A stretch of 64,000 nt of DNA, from contig NC_060896.1 in the NCBI RefSeq assembly GCF_014805685.1, forward strand, positions 9,567,389 to 9,631,388, in the 5' to 3' direction. Source of the stretch: Silurus meridionalis. Lineage: Eukaryota > Chordata > Actinopteri > Siluriformes > Siluridae. Shown here piece by piece: positions 23,641 through 35,610 of the stretch. The position numbers were made by a program, and so were the translations under genes. The notes under the pieces are model-generated. The model saw only the letters and a list, made by a program, of their open reading frames with translations. It ran no database searches and had not been told where the DNA came from. Positions within the stretch are counted from its first letter, which is position 1. Every line of letters starts with the position of its first letter.

Positions 23641-26600
23641 ATGACAGTGGCATTGTTGGTCAACCTCTTGATCTCTCAAAAATAGACTGAACATTTTACT
23701 ATTGTGCCACAAATGAAGTTGAAAGGTTTTTGTCAATTCTCTATAATAATGCCATCTCTCAAATTCCCAGGATGTGTTGGTGGGGTTTGACTCATATTCC
23801 TCTCAATTCACTTTTCATACAGTATACGTTTCACTGTAGTTACTAAATAATAATCTTTATATTGAACAGCTGAGTAATAAACTGCAACTTAAGGGGGTTT
23901 ATTTTATTTACAGGAATCTACCACAGCACTTACAATTGAACTCATGTGGAGCTAAGAATTGATCCTGAAACCCTAAAGCTTTGAGACAGCAACCCTGACC
24001 ACTATTATTATTCAGTATTCCAGTGCACCAAAATGCTTTGGAATACATGGGGAAAATAAATAGTTTGGTGGCCATCATTACACTCCTAACCAAGTTGAAA
24101 CTTGGGTCTGGAGACAAAAATGCCACTACCATTACCATGCCTTTAAGATCTTCTTCTAATGCATATATTGGATCAATAGACACTTGTTTAATTGGGCTTG
24201 CAGTGGTACAGTACAGCATCATCATCTAATTCTCAGGACTCATGCATCCCCATGAGGCTGTGCCCCTATTTCCTTTTTCATGCATTGATGAATAAGGCTC
24301 TTGAATAATTTAGCTCCACTTTAACCCACGTGTGCTTTGGTCTTTTTCACAATGGAAATTCTATTGACCAAGATATGGCTGAATATTAGGTTTTGTTGTT
24401 GCTATTATCTTATTTTGGCCCAAGCAAAACATCCAAGAGTTAGAAAAAGCAATATGGAAGGTAAGTGTGCAGTTATTTACGTAGCATTTATATCTGTATC
24501 AAATTCCCCATGGCTGTGCTCTTAGCGGTGACTCGTTTATTTGGAGTCTGTCTGCGGTTAACATAAGGAGTGAGGCCAGTCTTTGGGGATGTGCATGCTT
24601 CATGCAACCTTTTTTGTCATAATAATAAAGGTTGACAAAAGCAACTGAGGCCATGGAAGAGAGCTGGCCTTTGCAGCTTTGAAGGTGTGCATTGTGTTGC
24701 GTTTATTAAGATCAAAGAGCCTTGCCATGATAAACTACACCAGTGAAATGTGAAGACCGATGCTGGCTGAGTTTCTAAGACAACCTTTTCCTTTTGCTTC
24801 ATACCTCATAGACATTACTTATAAAGCCCTCTACACTACATGGCATTTGGGTGTGTAAGGAAGAGGTAATCAATTAAAGTGTAGACTGTAGACAAAAGAA
24901 ATCCTGCAGCTCATTCTTTATCAGAAATTTAATAACCGCTGGCCATGAAGTTGTTCCAAGTCAGGGTGACCTGCCTAATAATAGAATATGGTTTAATAGG
25001 TATATAATATTTCTTTCCTACCTCTCGGTGTGCTATACAATAGAGTGTTTGAGGTTTGGCATTTGGACTAAGTCTGACTCTCTGCCAAATCCCTTCATCC
25101 CTTAAACACCATACATTCCGTACCGGCGTCCAGCACAGAAGAGCGTAACTCAATCAGCAAACGCAGAGCATATGGCCTCATCAGCAGCTGCAATAATACG
25201 CACTCCTGCTTTGGGCAGCGGAATGGGAATCGGGAGACTTGGATTACGGTGTGAGAACGTGCAACAGGAAGTTTCATCTCCATATCATGAACAAGGAAGT
25301 AGTGCCTGATGATAAGTTACGAGGACATGGCTCAGGGTGACACAAATCCCCGGTAGCATAAAAGCTCAACAGTCGTTTGTCAAAACAAGACGCTGGCCGC
25401 TTTACGTCGAGCGAAGAGTTAAGTACAAACGCTTAGAAATGCGCCGTAGCAAGATGCCTTCGTGGCTCATTGAAGAAAGCAGACGCTTATAAAGAGTGGC
25501 AGATAAATGCACCGAAATGAACAGGATATTCCTTGGTGTGACAGACACAATGAGTTGGCATTGAGACTTTAACCTCTCTCTTGTCTAAACATATAACCCA
25601 CCAGAATCATTTCTCTGCCAGAATCCACTGGAGAAATGTGTATTTGCATATAAAGAGAGAGCTTACCTGTAGTGTCAGCAGTGGGAGACCATTCTTAATT
25701 CCAGCACTGCTGGGAGACGCTGCCAACACTGTGCCCCTTTTTAAAAAGATCTATCCTCTGCCTCTTGAGTAAACATCATGATACAAAAATCTATTCCTAT
25801 TCTGATTGTTCTTCACAGCAGTGTCCAGGTTGTCTATACCCCATCAGCTCATCTCATTCTTCTACATTTACAATAAAGAAAACACATATCACTGTATCAC
25901 ATGCCTTCTTGCTAAATAAATTCCACATTTACTGTATGTAAGAAGTCATGCATGAAAAACGTTTGAAAGCATGTAAAGAGCTTGTAATTCATATCAATCT
26001 CACACACATGAACACACTCAAAGTGATTCAGAACAGCATGGTGGTTATGTATTAATAGCAGGATAGCTGTGGTAACAGATATTTCCTGCACCCTATGCAG
26101 TTTGTGGCATGCTACTGTACCTGCTTCAGCATTAACTCTCATACAGAAACATGAACTCATCAAACAACATAGGTCAGTATATGTGTATTTGTTGAGTTCT
26201 ACAATTATCTGTATCAAACCAAAAAGTAGGCAGTTTGATTAGCTTTAAAATCATGCCCCCGGACTGTAAATTCTGGCTATAATAGACTATTTTTTTACAC
26301 TTCCTTATGAATTGTTTATATTTCACAAAGTGCAACTCTGATCAGGTGGTTACTAAGGATGCTGCAAATGCAACTCACATCACCAATTATTTCATGTACA
26401 AATTAATAAATAAAATAGAGCACAAAAATAGACCACCAATCACTTCAAAGTAAAAACCTTTTACAAGTCTTTTGTATCCCGTCCAAGAGTTCCAATTATA
26501 CCTCTAAGCTGAACCAGATTCAACATGAACCTTAATGTGTTCACTGTTTTGTTGCATTCTAACTCAGTTTAGCTTAGTCATTTTATCAGTTAGCGAACTA

Positions 26601-26746
26601 TTTTGTGAATAATATTGGCCAGCAAAAATAGAAGTTCCACAACACCTGGATTTTGTATTATTTAGTATTATTTTATACTCTTCTCTTGTTTTTGTAAATC
26701 GAATTCAGAATACTAATATATTCATTTTCTATTAAGGAAGAAAATC
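23641..26746. other. Intron DNA, no gene seen
   Basis: About 3.1 kb. The part at 23930-24000 may be a scrap of a retroposon. The part at 25080-25500 is somewhat CG-richer and repeat-free. No exon, RNA gene or full mobile element supported. Confidence 0.4.
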
Positions 26747-27384
26747 CAGTGGTGGACAGTAACAAAGTAAATGGAAATCATTACTGTACTTAAGTAGCGT
26801 TTTCACGTGTCTGTACTTTACTGAAGTGTTTCCATTTGGGGAGACTTTTACCTTAACTTCACTACATTTACAAGTCAAATATCTTTCTTTTTACTTAGCT
26901 ACATTTTGCAAAATCAGTTCTTCTTTTTTTTATGAGTGGATAAAAACTGGTCAAGCACAGGTATCTACTTATCATCAATATACAGTTCCGTGTCAGTTCA
27001 ACAGCAAGCAGAGAATATTGAGAAACATTTTGAAAGAAATAAATAATGAAAAAAACTCCTGACTTTAACTTGCCACAGCACTCGTGACCTTATTTGTGTG
27101 ATTTTTTTTGCAGTAGTTTAAAAGAAGGTTTTGGGCTCATGATAATAACATTTTCACATGAACTGAGCTGATTAAGCAAAGACTTTTGGGACTAAAATTA
27201 TAATAGAACATTATAGCCATAATAAATCATAGTACTTTGGATACTTAAGTACATCCAAGGCAAATACTTCTGTAATTTTACTCAAGTGAAAGTTTAAAGG
27301 TGCACTTTACTTTTCCTGTAGTAATATTTTACTTATTTTATCTCTACTTTAACTGAACTACATGGTTTGTGTACTCCATCCACC
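26747..27384. mobile_element. DNA transposon remnant, AGTGGTGGACAGTAAC family, copy 1
   Basis: Starts CCAGTGGTGGACAGTAAC and ends TGTGTACTCCATCCACC, an imperfect inverted repeat. The subterminal sequence (ACTGTACTTAAGTAGCG, GGATACTTAAGTACATCC) has the repeated AAGTA motif of a very common fish DNA transposon. The interior is non-coding. A truncated second copy lies at 29415-29866. Confidence 0.75.
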
Positions 27385-28939
27385 TCGATTTAAAACCCAA
27401 AATCTATCATTATCTTTTCCCTCTGCCCCTCTACCCCTTTGTATGTGACTTTCTCTCTTTGTTGTGTGATTTGTTTTGTTTTTTCCTTAACCACTCTACA
27501 GTTTCACTGGAACCTTGGCTTGGTTTGTTTTGTCTTAAAAATTTGTCTTATCCCAAATCTTATTGTGCTTCTCAGCACACTACAGATCACCTTTAGATGT
27601 TTTAGATCTTTCCTCTGCTTAGATCTAAAAGAAAAGGAGAAATTCTTCAATCTAACTGGATCTCCTTATATCCATCTGTCTGCTTCCCAAACAAGAAATA
27701 CTTAAGAAACTTTTAATTCAGATTTTTCCCCCAGTAAAAGGGATTATTTTAATGGACCCTCATTAGTGTTACATGCCTTAGCTTTAATTTTACTTTCATC
27801 CTTCCCCAATTACTCCTCATTTGTGCATCCTGCATTAGTTCATTTAGCCATCACTAATACTATATGACTGAATGTGATTTGTATGAGCGGCTCAGAGTGT
27901 AGTGTACTGTAAAAAAAAAAACTGTATTATGCTGTTTCAGTCTGGGAGTGGAAAACGCACCGATCATGCATTACTGTCCACATTAAGTGCACAAATTCAA
28001 CACATGACCTATGTCCTTCCATCATGTATGTAACATCCAAATACTCTCCAGGTTGTACAAAATCATCAGGTGAAGCTATTGCTATGCAGTAACAGATTGC
28101 AAACGAAACTGCAACTCCCATTTTCTATCCAACAAACAGAGATTTTGCACTATGCCATTATATGAGATGAGATATCTTATCTCCGTGGCCACTGGACCCA
28201 ATCGAATAGCGACAAACACCCCCCCTCTTGGATGTTGAGTGAATTGCTGTCTGCCCTGAGGGATATTTGTGTTTATGGTACCAATTCTCTTCGATCTATT
28301 ACACCCTCTTCACCTCTTCTGTGATTATTTCTCATCTTTAATATTGCCTTATGAACAAGTGGTGCAAGCTACTATTGAATTAACTGCTAGTAATAATTTC
28401 CAGTAATAATCATGTGACTGGCTTTATTGCCATCAACCTCTCTATCATATCCGTTGGGGTTTCATGAAGAGGTTTATAATTATTAACACAAAACGGTGAT
28501 GTAGAAGGAACAAATCCATTTGGTGCTGGTGGAAAGTTTAAAGCAATTGACAGAAGTGGACATTATAAGTGAAAATGGACATCCAGATACAGGTGTCTCA
28601 GTGATAATTGGTGTACCATCCAAACTTATGAGTTTCAACAGCTGCGACGTGCTGTGGTGTCCTTATTTATTTGCAAACACCTCCAGGGGGTGAAGTATTT
28701 TCGGGACATCTTTATTCCTCTGAAAATAACATCAGTTATTACTTCGAAATAACATTAGATAGTTCTACAGTTCTAATAAGAAGTTAATTAGCTGTGAAAT
28801 AAAGTACACTGCATGTGTATTGTGGAGTAAAGAAAAGTAAAGTCATCAGGTAAGGAAGCCAAGAGATGCACACGTTTAATTAACCCATTAACGTGTTGGT
28901 ATCCAGTTTCTGAGAACTGCCTCCTCACATTTCCCATTT
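27385..28939. other. Intron DNA, no feature seen
   Basis: About 1.5 kb. Pyrimidine-rich at 27390-27500. No repeat family, exon or RNA gene supported. Confidence 0.45.
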
Positions 28940-29220
28940 TCTTCCTAATTTGCCAATGCTCATCCACTAGCTAAATCTCCTCATCACACACTAGCTTGCA
29001 GCTAGGGAGGATGAAGTGTATCATGTGCTTCCTCAAACATGGAAATCTAGATATCTAGCTGCTGCTCATGCTATTTCACCAAGCAGCTTACAAACTCAGA
29101 TAAACATGCTATCTAACCTCTTACACATACATCAGATTACAGATGCCCACAGTTGGTTAGTGTAGCAGTGATTGACAGGCGAGAGCTTCCCCTATCCAGA
29201 AAGCACAGGCAGTTTTGGTA
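28940..29220. repeat. Dispersed repeat, family P, copy 2
   Basis: Aligns with 23398-23640: CCAATGCTCATCCACTAGCT, GGGAGGATGAAG, ATGTGCTTCCTC and GCCCACAGTTGGTTAGTGTA. It extends further at its right end (GTGATTGACAGG, AGAAAGCACAGGCAG). Confidence 0.6.
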
Positions 29221-29414
29221 TTTATCAGGATTCACCTTTATTAACGATAAGCCAAACATTTTTTCTGTTGAACTTTAAACCAATGCAGTTCCAATATTTA
29301 TACACCATAAACATTGTGTATTATATACAAAAAAACTGAATAGTAATCTACAGCTAATGTATATCTAATCATATTTAATGTGGTGCTATGCATCTATGTC
29401 AGGAGAATGAATGT

Positions 29415-29866
29415 GAGATAGTGGCTGCTCTGTTTTGAAAATATTTTGATTGGCGTTTGATGGTATCTACTTAGCACCGATGTACAGTTCAGCGTCAGTT
29501 CAACAGCAAGCAGAACATTTTGAGAGTAATAAATGAAGGAAGAAACTCCTGACTCTAACTTGCCACATCACCCGTGGCCTTATTTGCATGATTTTTCTTG
29601 TTAAAAGAAGTATTTGTAAAGAAGGTTTTGGGCTCATGATAATTTTAATAGATATCAGTCAGTGTTTCACTCATTAATATAATTCTATTAATAGATAATA
29701 GATTATATCCATATTAAATCATAGTATTTCGGATCCTTCAGTACATTTGAAGGAAAATTATTTTGTACTTTTACTGTGACAGTTTCAAGGGAACACTGTT
29801 ACTGAAGTAGTATTTTATCTACTGTCTACTTTAACTGAAGAACATGGTTTGTGTGCTTTGTCCACC
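29415..29866. mobile_element. DNA transposon remnant, AGTGGTGGACAGTAAC family, copy 2 (5' truncated)
   Basis: From GTCAGTTCAACAGCAAGCAG to CATGGTTTGTGTGCTTTGTC it follows 26990-27384 closely, including ACTCCTGACTCTAACTTGCC and GAAGGTTTTGGGCTCATGAT, and ends at the same TCCACC terminus. The left half is missing. Confidence 0.75.
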
Positions 29867-29987
29867 AAATGGATACTGGAAATGATGACATATTATTGAT
29901 AACTAGGAAAAATCTTATTGCAGCATTAATTTTATTTGCCATTTATTATATTTCTAATTTATTTTGATTACTTCAGAGCGATGGCAG

Positions 29988-30011
29988 CATATGTACAATA
30001 ATGTACATATG
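29988..30011. repeat. Perfect short palindrome
   Basis: CATATGTACA, four bases ATAA, then TGTACATATG: 10-bp arms with a 4-base loop. Possibly chance in AT-rich DNA. Confidence 0.8.
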
Positions 30012-30040
30012 AATAAATGAATGAAATCATATGTATGAAT

Positions 30041-30394
30041 GGAAGATCTTGAGTGGCCTGCTATAGAGCTCTGACCTCAACCCTGTTGAACACTTTTGGG
30101 ATAAATTGGAACGCTGACTGCACCCCAGGCCTTCTCACCAAACTTCACTCATATGACTTTACACACACTTATGTGTCTAAATAAGCAAATTCTCCACAAA
30201 CAAAATCTAGTGTAGTATCTTTCCAGAAAAGGGGGGGGATTATAACAGCAAATGGGGATCAAATGTGTAAATACATTAGGGACCAAATCTGTTAATTTGG
30301 AAAAGCACATCAAAATATCATGATTCTCCTTTAAATCTCATGGACAATGATCATGATCATGGTCAGGTATCCACAAACTCTTATCCATAGAGTG
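30041..30394 (+). mobile_element. Short Tc1-type element, copy 5 (5' truncated)
   Basis: Begins inside the element at GAAGATCTTGAGTGGCCTGC. It retains the transposase block DLNPVEHFWDKLER followed by a stop and ends at the right terminus CTTATCCATAGAGTG. An extra segment of about 90 bp (30268-30355) interrupts the 3' part, including ATCATGATTC and ATGATCATGATCATGG runs. Confidence 0.8.
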
Positions 30395-31111
30395 GCCCTG
30401 GTATAGTGGAGAAACAGAGAATGACTAAAAACTGTTTTCTAGTACCTTTTAAAAAATATCAATCGAAGCTTTCTGAAATTATCACTTTAAGAGGCCAATG
30501 TAACAAACATGGTTATGAAAATGGATGTAGGTCATTATGGACTGGTAGAAATAGAGTTATAGTTTTTTATGATTCTGTTTATTATATTGTTTTTTTTTTC
30601 TTTATATATAATTGTATGCTAATTAAATCACTGTAAAACAATTCCTCTTAGTCAATCAGTGTGTCTTTCAGGCAGAATCATAATATATATATTTATTATG
30701 CAAATAAATGCAAATGTACCTTCTTTTTCACATTGTGAGTGAATTCCAGAACTTGCGATTGAGATACAAGTAATATATACTTAAATTCTGGAGTTCTCAG
30801 AAATAAAGTATATATAGTACAAAATCATCACCATTTTACCAAGTGAAGGATTTTCCTAAGCTTCTAATTAGAAATGACAGGTTACTTCACAGCATGCTGA
30901 TTCCAGTGCTGACCACTTGACTCTCACACTGCTTCGAATATCCTGCAGTCATTTTTTATCAGTGTTACATTTTATTTTGGCTGTGTTGAACACCTATGGG
31001 TGTTCTATCACCCCCTTCTTCCATGTGGTGCTATTACAAGTGCCAGTGAATTGTTTCACTGGTGCCAGTGAAAATTTCCTTCATTTTCCTTTCAATTTTG
31101 GCTTTAATATC
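30395..31111. other. Intron DNA, no gene seen
   Basis: AT-rich. A small hairpin TTCACTGG-TG-CCAGTGAA lies at 31055-31072, with a further GTGCCAGTGAA repeat at 31040. Nothing else supported. Confidence 0.4.
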
Positions 31112-31480
31112 AAGTCAAGACAAGTCAAGTTTATTTCTATAGCGCTTTTCACAACAAACATTGTCTCAAACAGCTTTACAGAATTTAACAGTCAAGGTGA
31201 ACGATGTGTATTTATCCCTGATGAGCAGCCGTGGCCACTGTGGCAAGGAAAAACTCCCTTAGATGTTATTAGGAAGAAACCTTGAGAGGAACCAGACTCA
31301 AAAGGGGAACCCATCCTCATTTGGGTGACATCAATAGTGTGATTATAGTCTTTAAACAATACAGAACACTAGAGAGTGAGAACTAACATGAGCATTGAAA
31401 TGTAAGATTATGAGTAATGTTCTTTCTCCAGTCTTATACAGTGAGTTGAGATTATGGAATCAGGAGCTTCTGAGCAGCTC
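31112..31480. repeat. Common fish interspersed repeat (AAGTTTATTTCTATAGCGC type)
   Basis: AAGTTTATTTCTATAGCGCT, TTGTCTCAAACAGCTTTACA, CCTGATGAGCAGCC, GGCAAGGAAAAACTCCCTTA, AAACCTTGAGAGGAACCAGA and CCCATCCTCATTTGGGTGAC follow each other in the order of a very abundant teleost repeat. The open frame at 30917-31285 runs into it and is not a gene. Confidence 0.75.
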
Positions 31481-31791
31481 ATAAAATATAGCTCAACATA
31501 TGAACGTTTATGGAGGGCAACACACATTTGTGTTTTCAAGGCAGTTTCTGGTTGTATTTGTATTCCTTATAGGCTGCTGTGCAAGCAGGAGTCTTTTGGG
31601 CTGCAAAGATGTTGTAGGTAAACACAATTGCAACATAAGTGGGTGTTTTACAACTGATTGGCAGCTCTCAACATGTCCATGTGTTAGGCTCAGACTTAGA
31701 TTGGCTTCTGGGTGATTTGGGGGGGGGAGGCAAGAGACATGGTAAAGAGCAAGCAATTTAATCTTGAAATAGGAATTTACAATTAAATACT

Positions 31792-31792
<1 letters not shown>

Positions 31793-31850
<58 letters not shown>
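31793..31850. repeat. GT microsatellite
   Basis: About 28 GT units. Confidence 0.95.
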
Positions 31851-31854
<4 letters not shown>

Positions 31855-32486
31855 CCTGAGCTGTGAGTCCTGATAACAGCGCTGCCTAATATACTAATTA
31901 TACCTCCTCCCCCTCTAGGAGAGTCTTTAAAGGTTAATAGTCTCATAAAAAATGAAAATGTAAGAGAGCATAAAGTGCTGTGTATATTACGTCCTAAAGT
32001 GAATTGGCCATTTGTAAAATATTAATTGCTTATCCATGCTTGTTTGTTTAGGTTGAAAAAATAAATGAATAAATAAAAAGCTTGAAACTTCCCACACAAT
32101 CAGCCCACTCCCAAACATCTGTGCTGTTTTTACAGCATTGTGTTCAAATTTGCTAAAGGCAGGTTTCACACGTTTTCACTCTATTATCTTCTGATTGTGC
32201 TCTCCCAGACAAGATCAGCTGTTTTAGACTGCGTTACCTAAATGACTACTCACTAGTGGGCCAAAAGTGGCACCGAAACCAACCAAAATTAATGTGGTGG
32301 CAGCATTTAAATATTGAAGTCGTTTTTCATTAAAAGCTATAATGTTCATTTAAAAAGCACCAAGAAGAAAACAGCATTAAAACAGCATTAATATTCGTGG
32401 CACATCTTTGTATGTCTGTAAAATTATGTCTGTTTAAAATACAAATTTTTCCCCCTTAATCAGTAAATAAATAAATAACACTAAAC

Positions 32487-32709
32487 TTTCTTTCGGCTTC
32501 TCCCATTAGGGGTCCCCACAGCGGACCATCCGCATGTTTGATTTGGCACATGTTTTTACGCTGGATGCCCATCCTAACGCAACCCTCCCCATTTATCCGG
32601 GCTTGGGACCGGCATTAAGAGTGGCTGGGGTTGGTTCCCTGACCAGGGATCGAACCCGGGCCACAGCAGTGAGAGCGCTGCATCCTAACCACTAGACCAC
32701 CAGGGGACC
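32487..32709 (-). mobile_element. tRNA-Glu-derived SINE
   Basis: Read on the minus strand it starts TCCCCTGGTGGTCTAGTGGT (A box) and continues GCGCTCTCAC, which keeps the CTC anticodon of tRNA-Glu, then GGGTTCGATCCCTGG (B box) and CAGGGAACC. The tRNA-like head is at about 32635-32707. The tail (GGATGGGCATCCAGCGTAAA to GGAGAAGCCGAAAGAAA) is a shared SINE or LINE-derived 3' region seen across fish. It abuts copy 6 of the Tc1-type family. This is a retroposon, not a functional tRNA gene. Confidence 0.85.
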
Positions 32710-32726
32710 TACAAATAATTAAATAA

Positions 32727-32880
32727 CATTTTATGGACAAAAGTATTGGGACACCTGACTTTTTCCAGCCATATGTGGTTCTTCCCCAAAATGTTACCAC
32801 ATAGTTGGAGGCACACAATTGTATAGAATGTCTTAGGATGTGGTAGCATTACAATTTTTTCTTTCACTCGTTCCGTTCCT
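32727..32880 (+). mobile_element. Short Tc1-type element, copy 6 (5' end only)
   Basis: ATGGACAAAAGTATTGGGAC to about TTTCTTTCACTCG. The best preserved 5' end in the window, but nothing after the first 150 bp. Confidence 0.8.
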
Positions 32881-33714
32881 TTACGTCCTTTATGTCAAAA
32901 TTGAACACCAGTAAAAATGGTTTAGTGTGCAATTTTTTTAGTGCTGCTCGTTTCTCTCACCGGTGTTAAATTAAACACGCACTCTGACCTCTGAATGATT
33001 TAAACAACAGACGGATAAAAAGTACAATTCTCACAAGTATTGGGGTGTGCATGTCTCTCTGTTTGTTCTGAAAATTATAGGATAGTGTCACATCTCCTTT
33101 TTAAAAACTACAAAGTATGACAAAAGTATTCAGTAAATAAATAAAAGAAGAAATAAAGAAATAAAAGTAGCAGAGTGTTTGATTCTGGAGTTGGAGGTTA
33201 ATGCTGTCAGTATTTCAGGTATGATCACAAACTGCATTTCATGTGTGTGAGGGAGTGTGTACTTTTGTGTGATACTCCTAAAGATAATCACACACACTGA
33301 CCCTAGTGGCTTCCTAACTGCCTTATTTGCATGCATGCAAACAGACTGCATATCCTACTCTACTCTTATTTACAGACTGGCATCCAGTGATTAGTATGTA
33401 CTTAGCGTCAAGACTAGGGTAAAGACCTGACATAGGCAGTGTGTATGGTTTGTTTGTTATTGCATGTTATTACAAGCATTTGTCTCAAAGGTATTTGTAC
33501 ATATTATGCAGTTTTTAACGGTCATAATTAAGGGGTGTGTGAGTGTGTTTGTGTTAAATTGATGTTTAAAGCATGTTCATAGCAAAACTGTGTATGACTT
33601 CATCGTACAGGATCTCGACTGTTTAGATTCCCTTTGTTTATCTTCAGCTACACACACATTAATGATGGTATTTATTCCTCTGGCAGAGCCTCACAGATGA
33701 GTTGAAGGTAAAAA
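32881..33714. other. Intron DNA, no feature seen
   Basis: No repeat family, exon or RNA gene supported. Confidence 0.4.
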
Positions 33715-33830
33715 GGTTACAAAAGGGTTCAACTCTTGCAGCTTGGCAGTGCCATGATTTGAACTCACATCCTCCCAAAACAGCTTTTTAAAATACAGCT
33801 TTACGACGCTGAGGCACCACTGCACATGTG
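33715..33830 (-). mobile_element. Fragment of a tRNA-like SINE
   Basis: On the minus strand: GTGGTGCCTCAGCGTCGTAA, then GGATGTGAGTTCAAATCATG (degenerate B box) and GCACTGCCAAGCTGC. It belongs to the same family as 61206-61430. Confidence 0.6.
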
Positions 33831-34402
33831 TAGGCGTGGAATTAATTTCCTCAGCATTTTATGAATCCATGATGTAGGAACTGGAAGCATAATGCTCAGC
33901 AAGATGACATAGAGGTGTGTTCTGTTAGTATGTAAGAAATAGAACAGACATCCTGAGTGAAGAGACTTTCAATAAGAAGGGCATCAACAAAATTCTTGTG
34001 TTTAAGACGATGTTGTAGTAAATTCATCAATATCTTATATCAGATTACAGAATACAGATTACTAAACCATTGAGATTTTCTTACTTCCTAATTCCTAGTA
34101 TGTGTGTGTGTGTGTAAAATATAGCTCTACTGTCATAAACTCTTCGGCTTGCTATTGCAGCAGGCAAAACTTCAATACAAACCAGTAAACCTCTGGGATA
34201 GATAAAGAGAGAGGAAAGAGAATTTGAATGAAGGGGCATCTTTGTATCTTTTCAGCCGAAAATGCACAGGGCAGCACATCCACCTCAAACATCCGGTCCG
34301 TCTGTAGTGCTCAGAAGGAAGATAATCTTTTGGAAAGTGTCTCATGTGCCTCATCACTAAACATCCTTATGTCTCTTCTTTTATGTCATGTTCTGTGGAA
34401 TA

Positions 34403-34426
34403 TGTGTGTGTGTGTGTGTGTGTGTG
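34403..34426. repeat. GT microsatellite (short)
   Basis: About 12 GT units. An 8-unit GT run also lies near 34100. Confidence 0.85.
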
Positions 34427-34957
34427 AATTGAGAAGCGATAAGAAGAGAGTAAACTGAAAACACAAGGAAGTATAAATAGGATAATAGTATAAATCTTTG
34501 GTCACCACTAAAAACCCTGTTTGTGACATTTGGGCAACCCCCATCCCATCCCAAGCCCCAATAGGTACAGTGCATCTCATCTTTAATGCATCGCTCTTTA
34601 ATGTACTCTGTCCCAGTATGATTTCCGCAAACACTTTGTAATAATTAACATCGACATCACAGGCAGTGCTGTAGCTGTCCATAATTGGTGGAAATATCTG
34701 ACCTACTAAAACCTGGCCGTAACTGCTGTCTGCTTGTTATAAAGCTAACATTACTTGTAACTGGTGGTGGAGAGCGTTTTGTCCTTACAGTGTGCTTCAG
34801 TGCAGGGTATTTCTTTTAAATGAGATTAGGCCTCAGTGACATGCATTGTAATATATTGAAAAATCCACAGTCAAATTTCATAAATAGTTTTTTTTTCTGC
34901 TGTTATGTTACTGCACAGATTTACTATAACTTATCTCAAGTAAATAAAAAAAGAATA

Positions 34958-34962
34958 ATCAT

Positions 34963-35024
<62 letters not shown>

Positions 35025-35029
35025 ATGAT
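34958..35029. repeat. AT microsatellite inside a perfect 72-bp palindrome
   Basis: ATCATTGAT, about 27 AT units, then ATCAATGAT. The unique 9-mers on the two sides are exact reverse complements, so the whole 72 bp is self-complementary and could extrude as a cruciform. Confidence 0.9.
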
Positions 35030-35211
35030 ATACTGCCAGCATTAGTCATATGTCAGATTTTATTAAGCATTTGCAATGGATCAGAGCATTTGGTGTGAAC
35101 AGACTGGATAATTCAAGGTTAGATGATGATTCTTGCCGGACAATGTGGAAAGGTTACCTCTAAATGATGAATATCATCTGGGAACATTTGTGAGCTTGCA
35201 CTACTCAGATA

Positions 35212-35610
35212 TGCTTAATGGCCAAAAGTTTGTGGACATCGAATTATCAAATTCATATGTGCTTGTTGACTATATTTCATGTTTAGTCCCTCTTTGATGT
35301 TACCTTAACTCTTCCCCTGAGGCTTTTGAATTAGATTCTGAAGCATGTCTGTGGGGATTTGTGGCTATTCAGTCTTAGGGAGATTAGCTGGTAAAGTCAG
35401 GGAAATGGTTTATCTATAAGGTGTTTAGTAGGGTTAAGGTCAGGGCGTTGTGCAGGCACTCGAGTTCTTCTACACCAACAATGGCAACCTTATGAAGTTG
35501 GCTTTGGCCATTGTTTTAGTGCCATATTCCAGTGAAGAGACACTGCAATTTTATAGCATACAAAGACAATGTAGACAATTGTGTGTTTTCAACTTCTGTC
35601 CACATATTTA
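35212..35610 (-). mobile_element. Short Tc1-type element, copy 7
   Basis: Begins near ATGGCCAAAAGTTTGTGGAC, the right-end form of the family terminus, and runs antisense to about ACAATTGTGTGTTTTCAAC. The far terminal repeat is not recognisable. Confidence 0.75.

Noticed and set aside
32635..32707. tRNA-Glu-like sequence
   Set aside because: It is joined to a SINE tail and has substitutions that disturb arm pairing; a retroposon head, not a tRNA gene.
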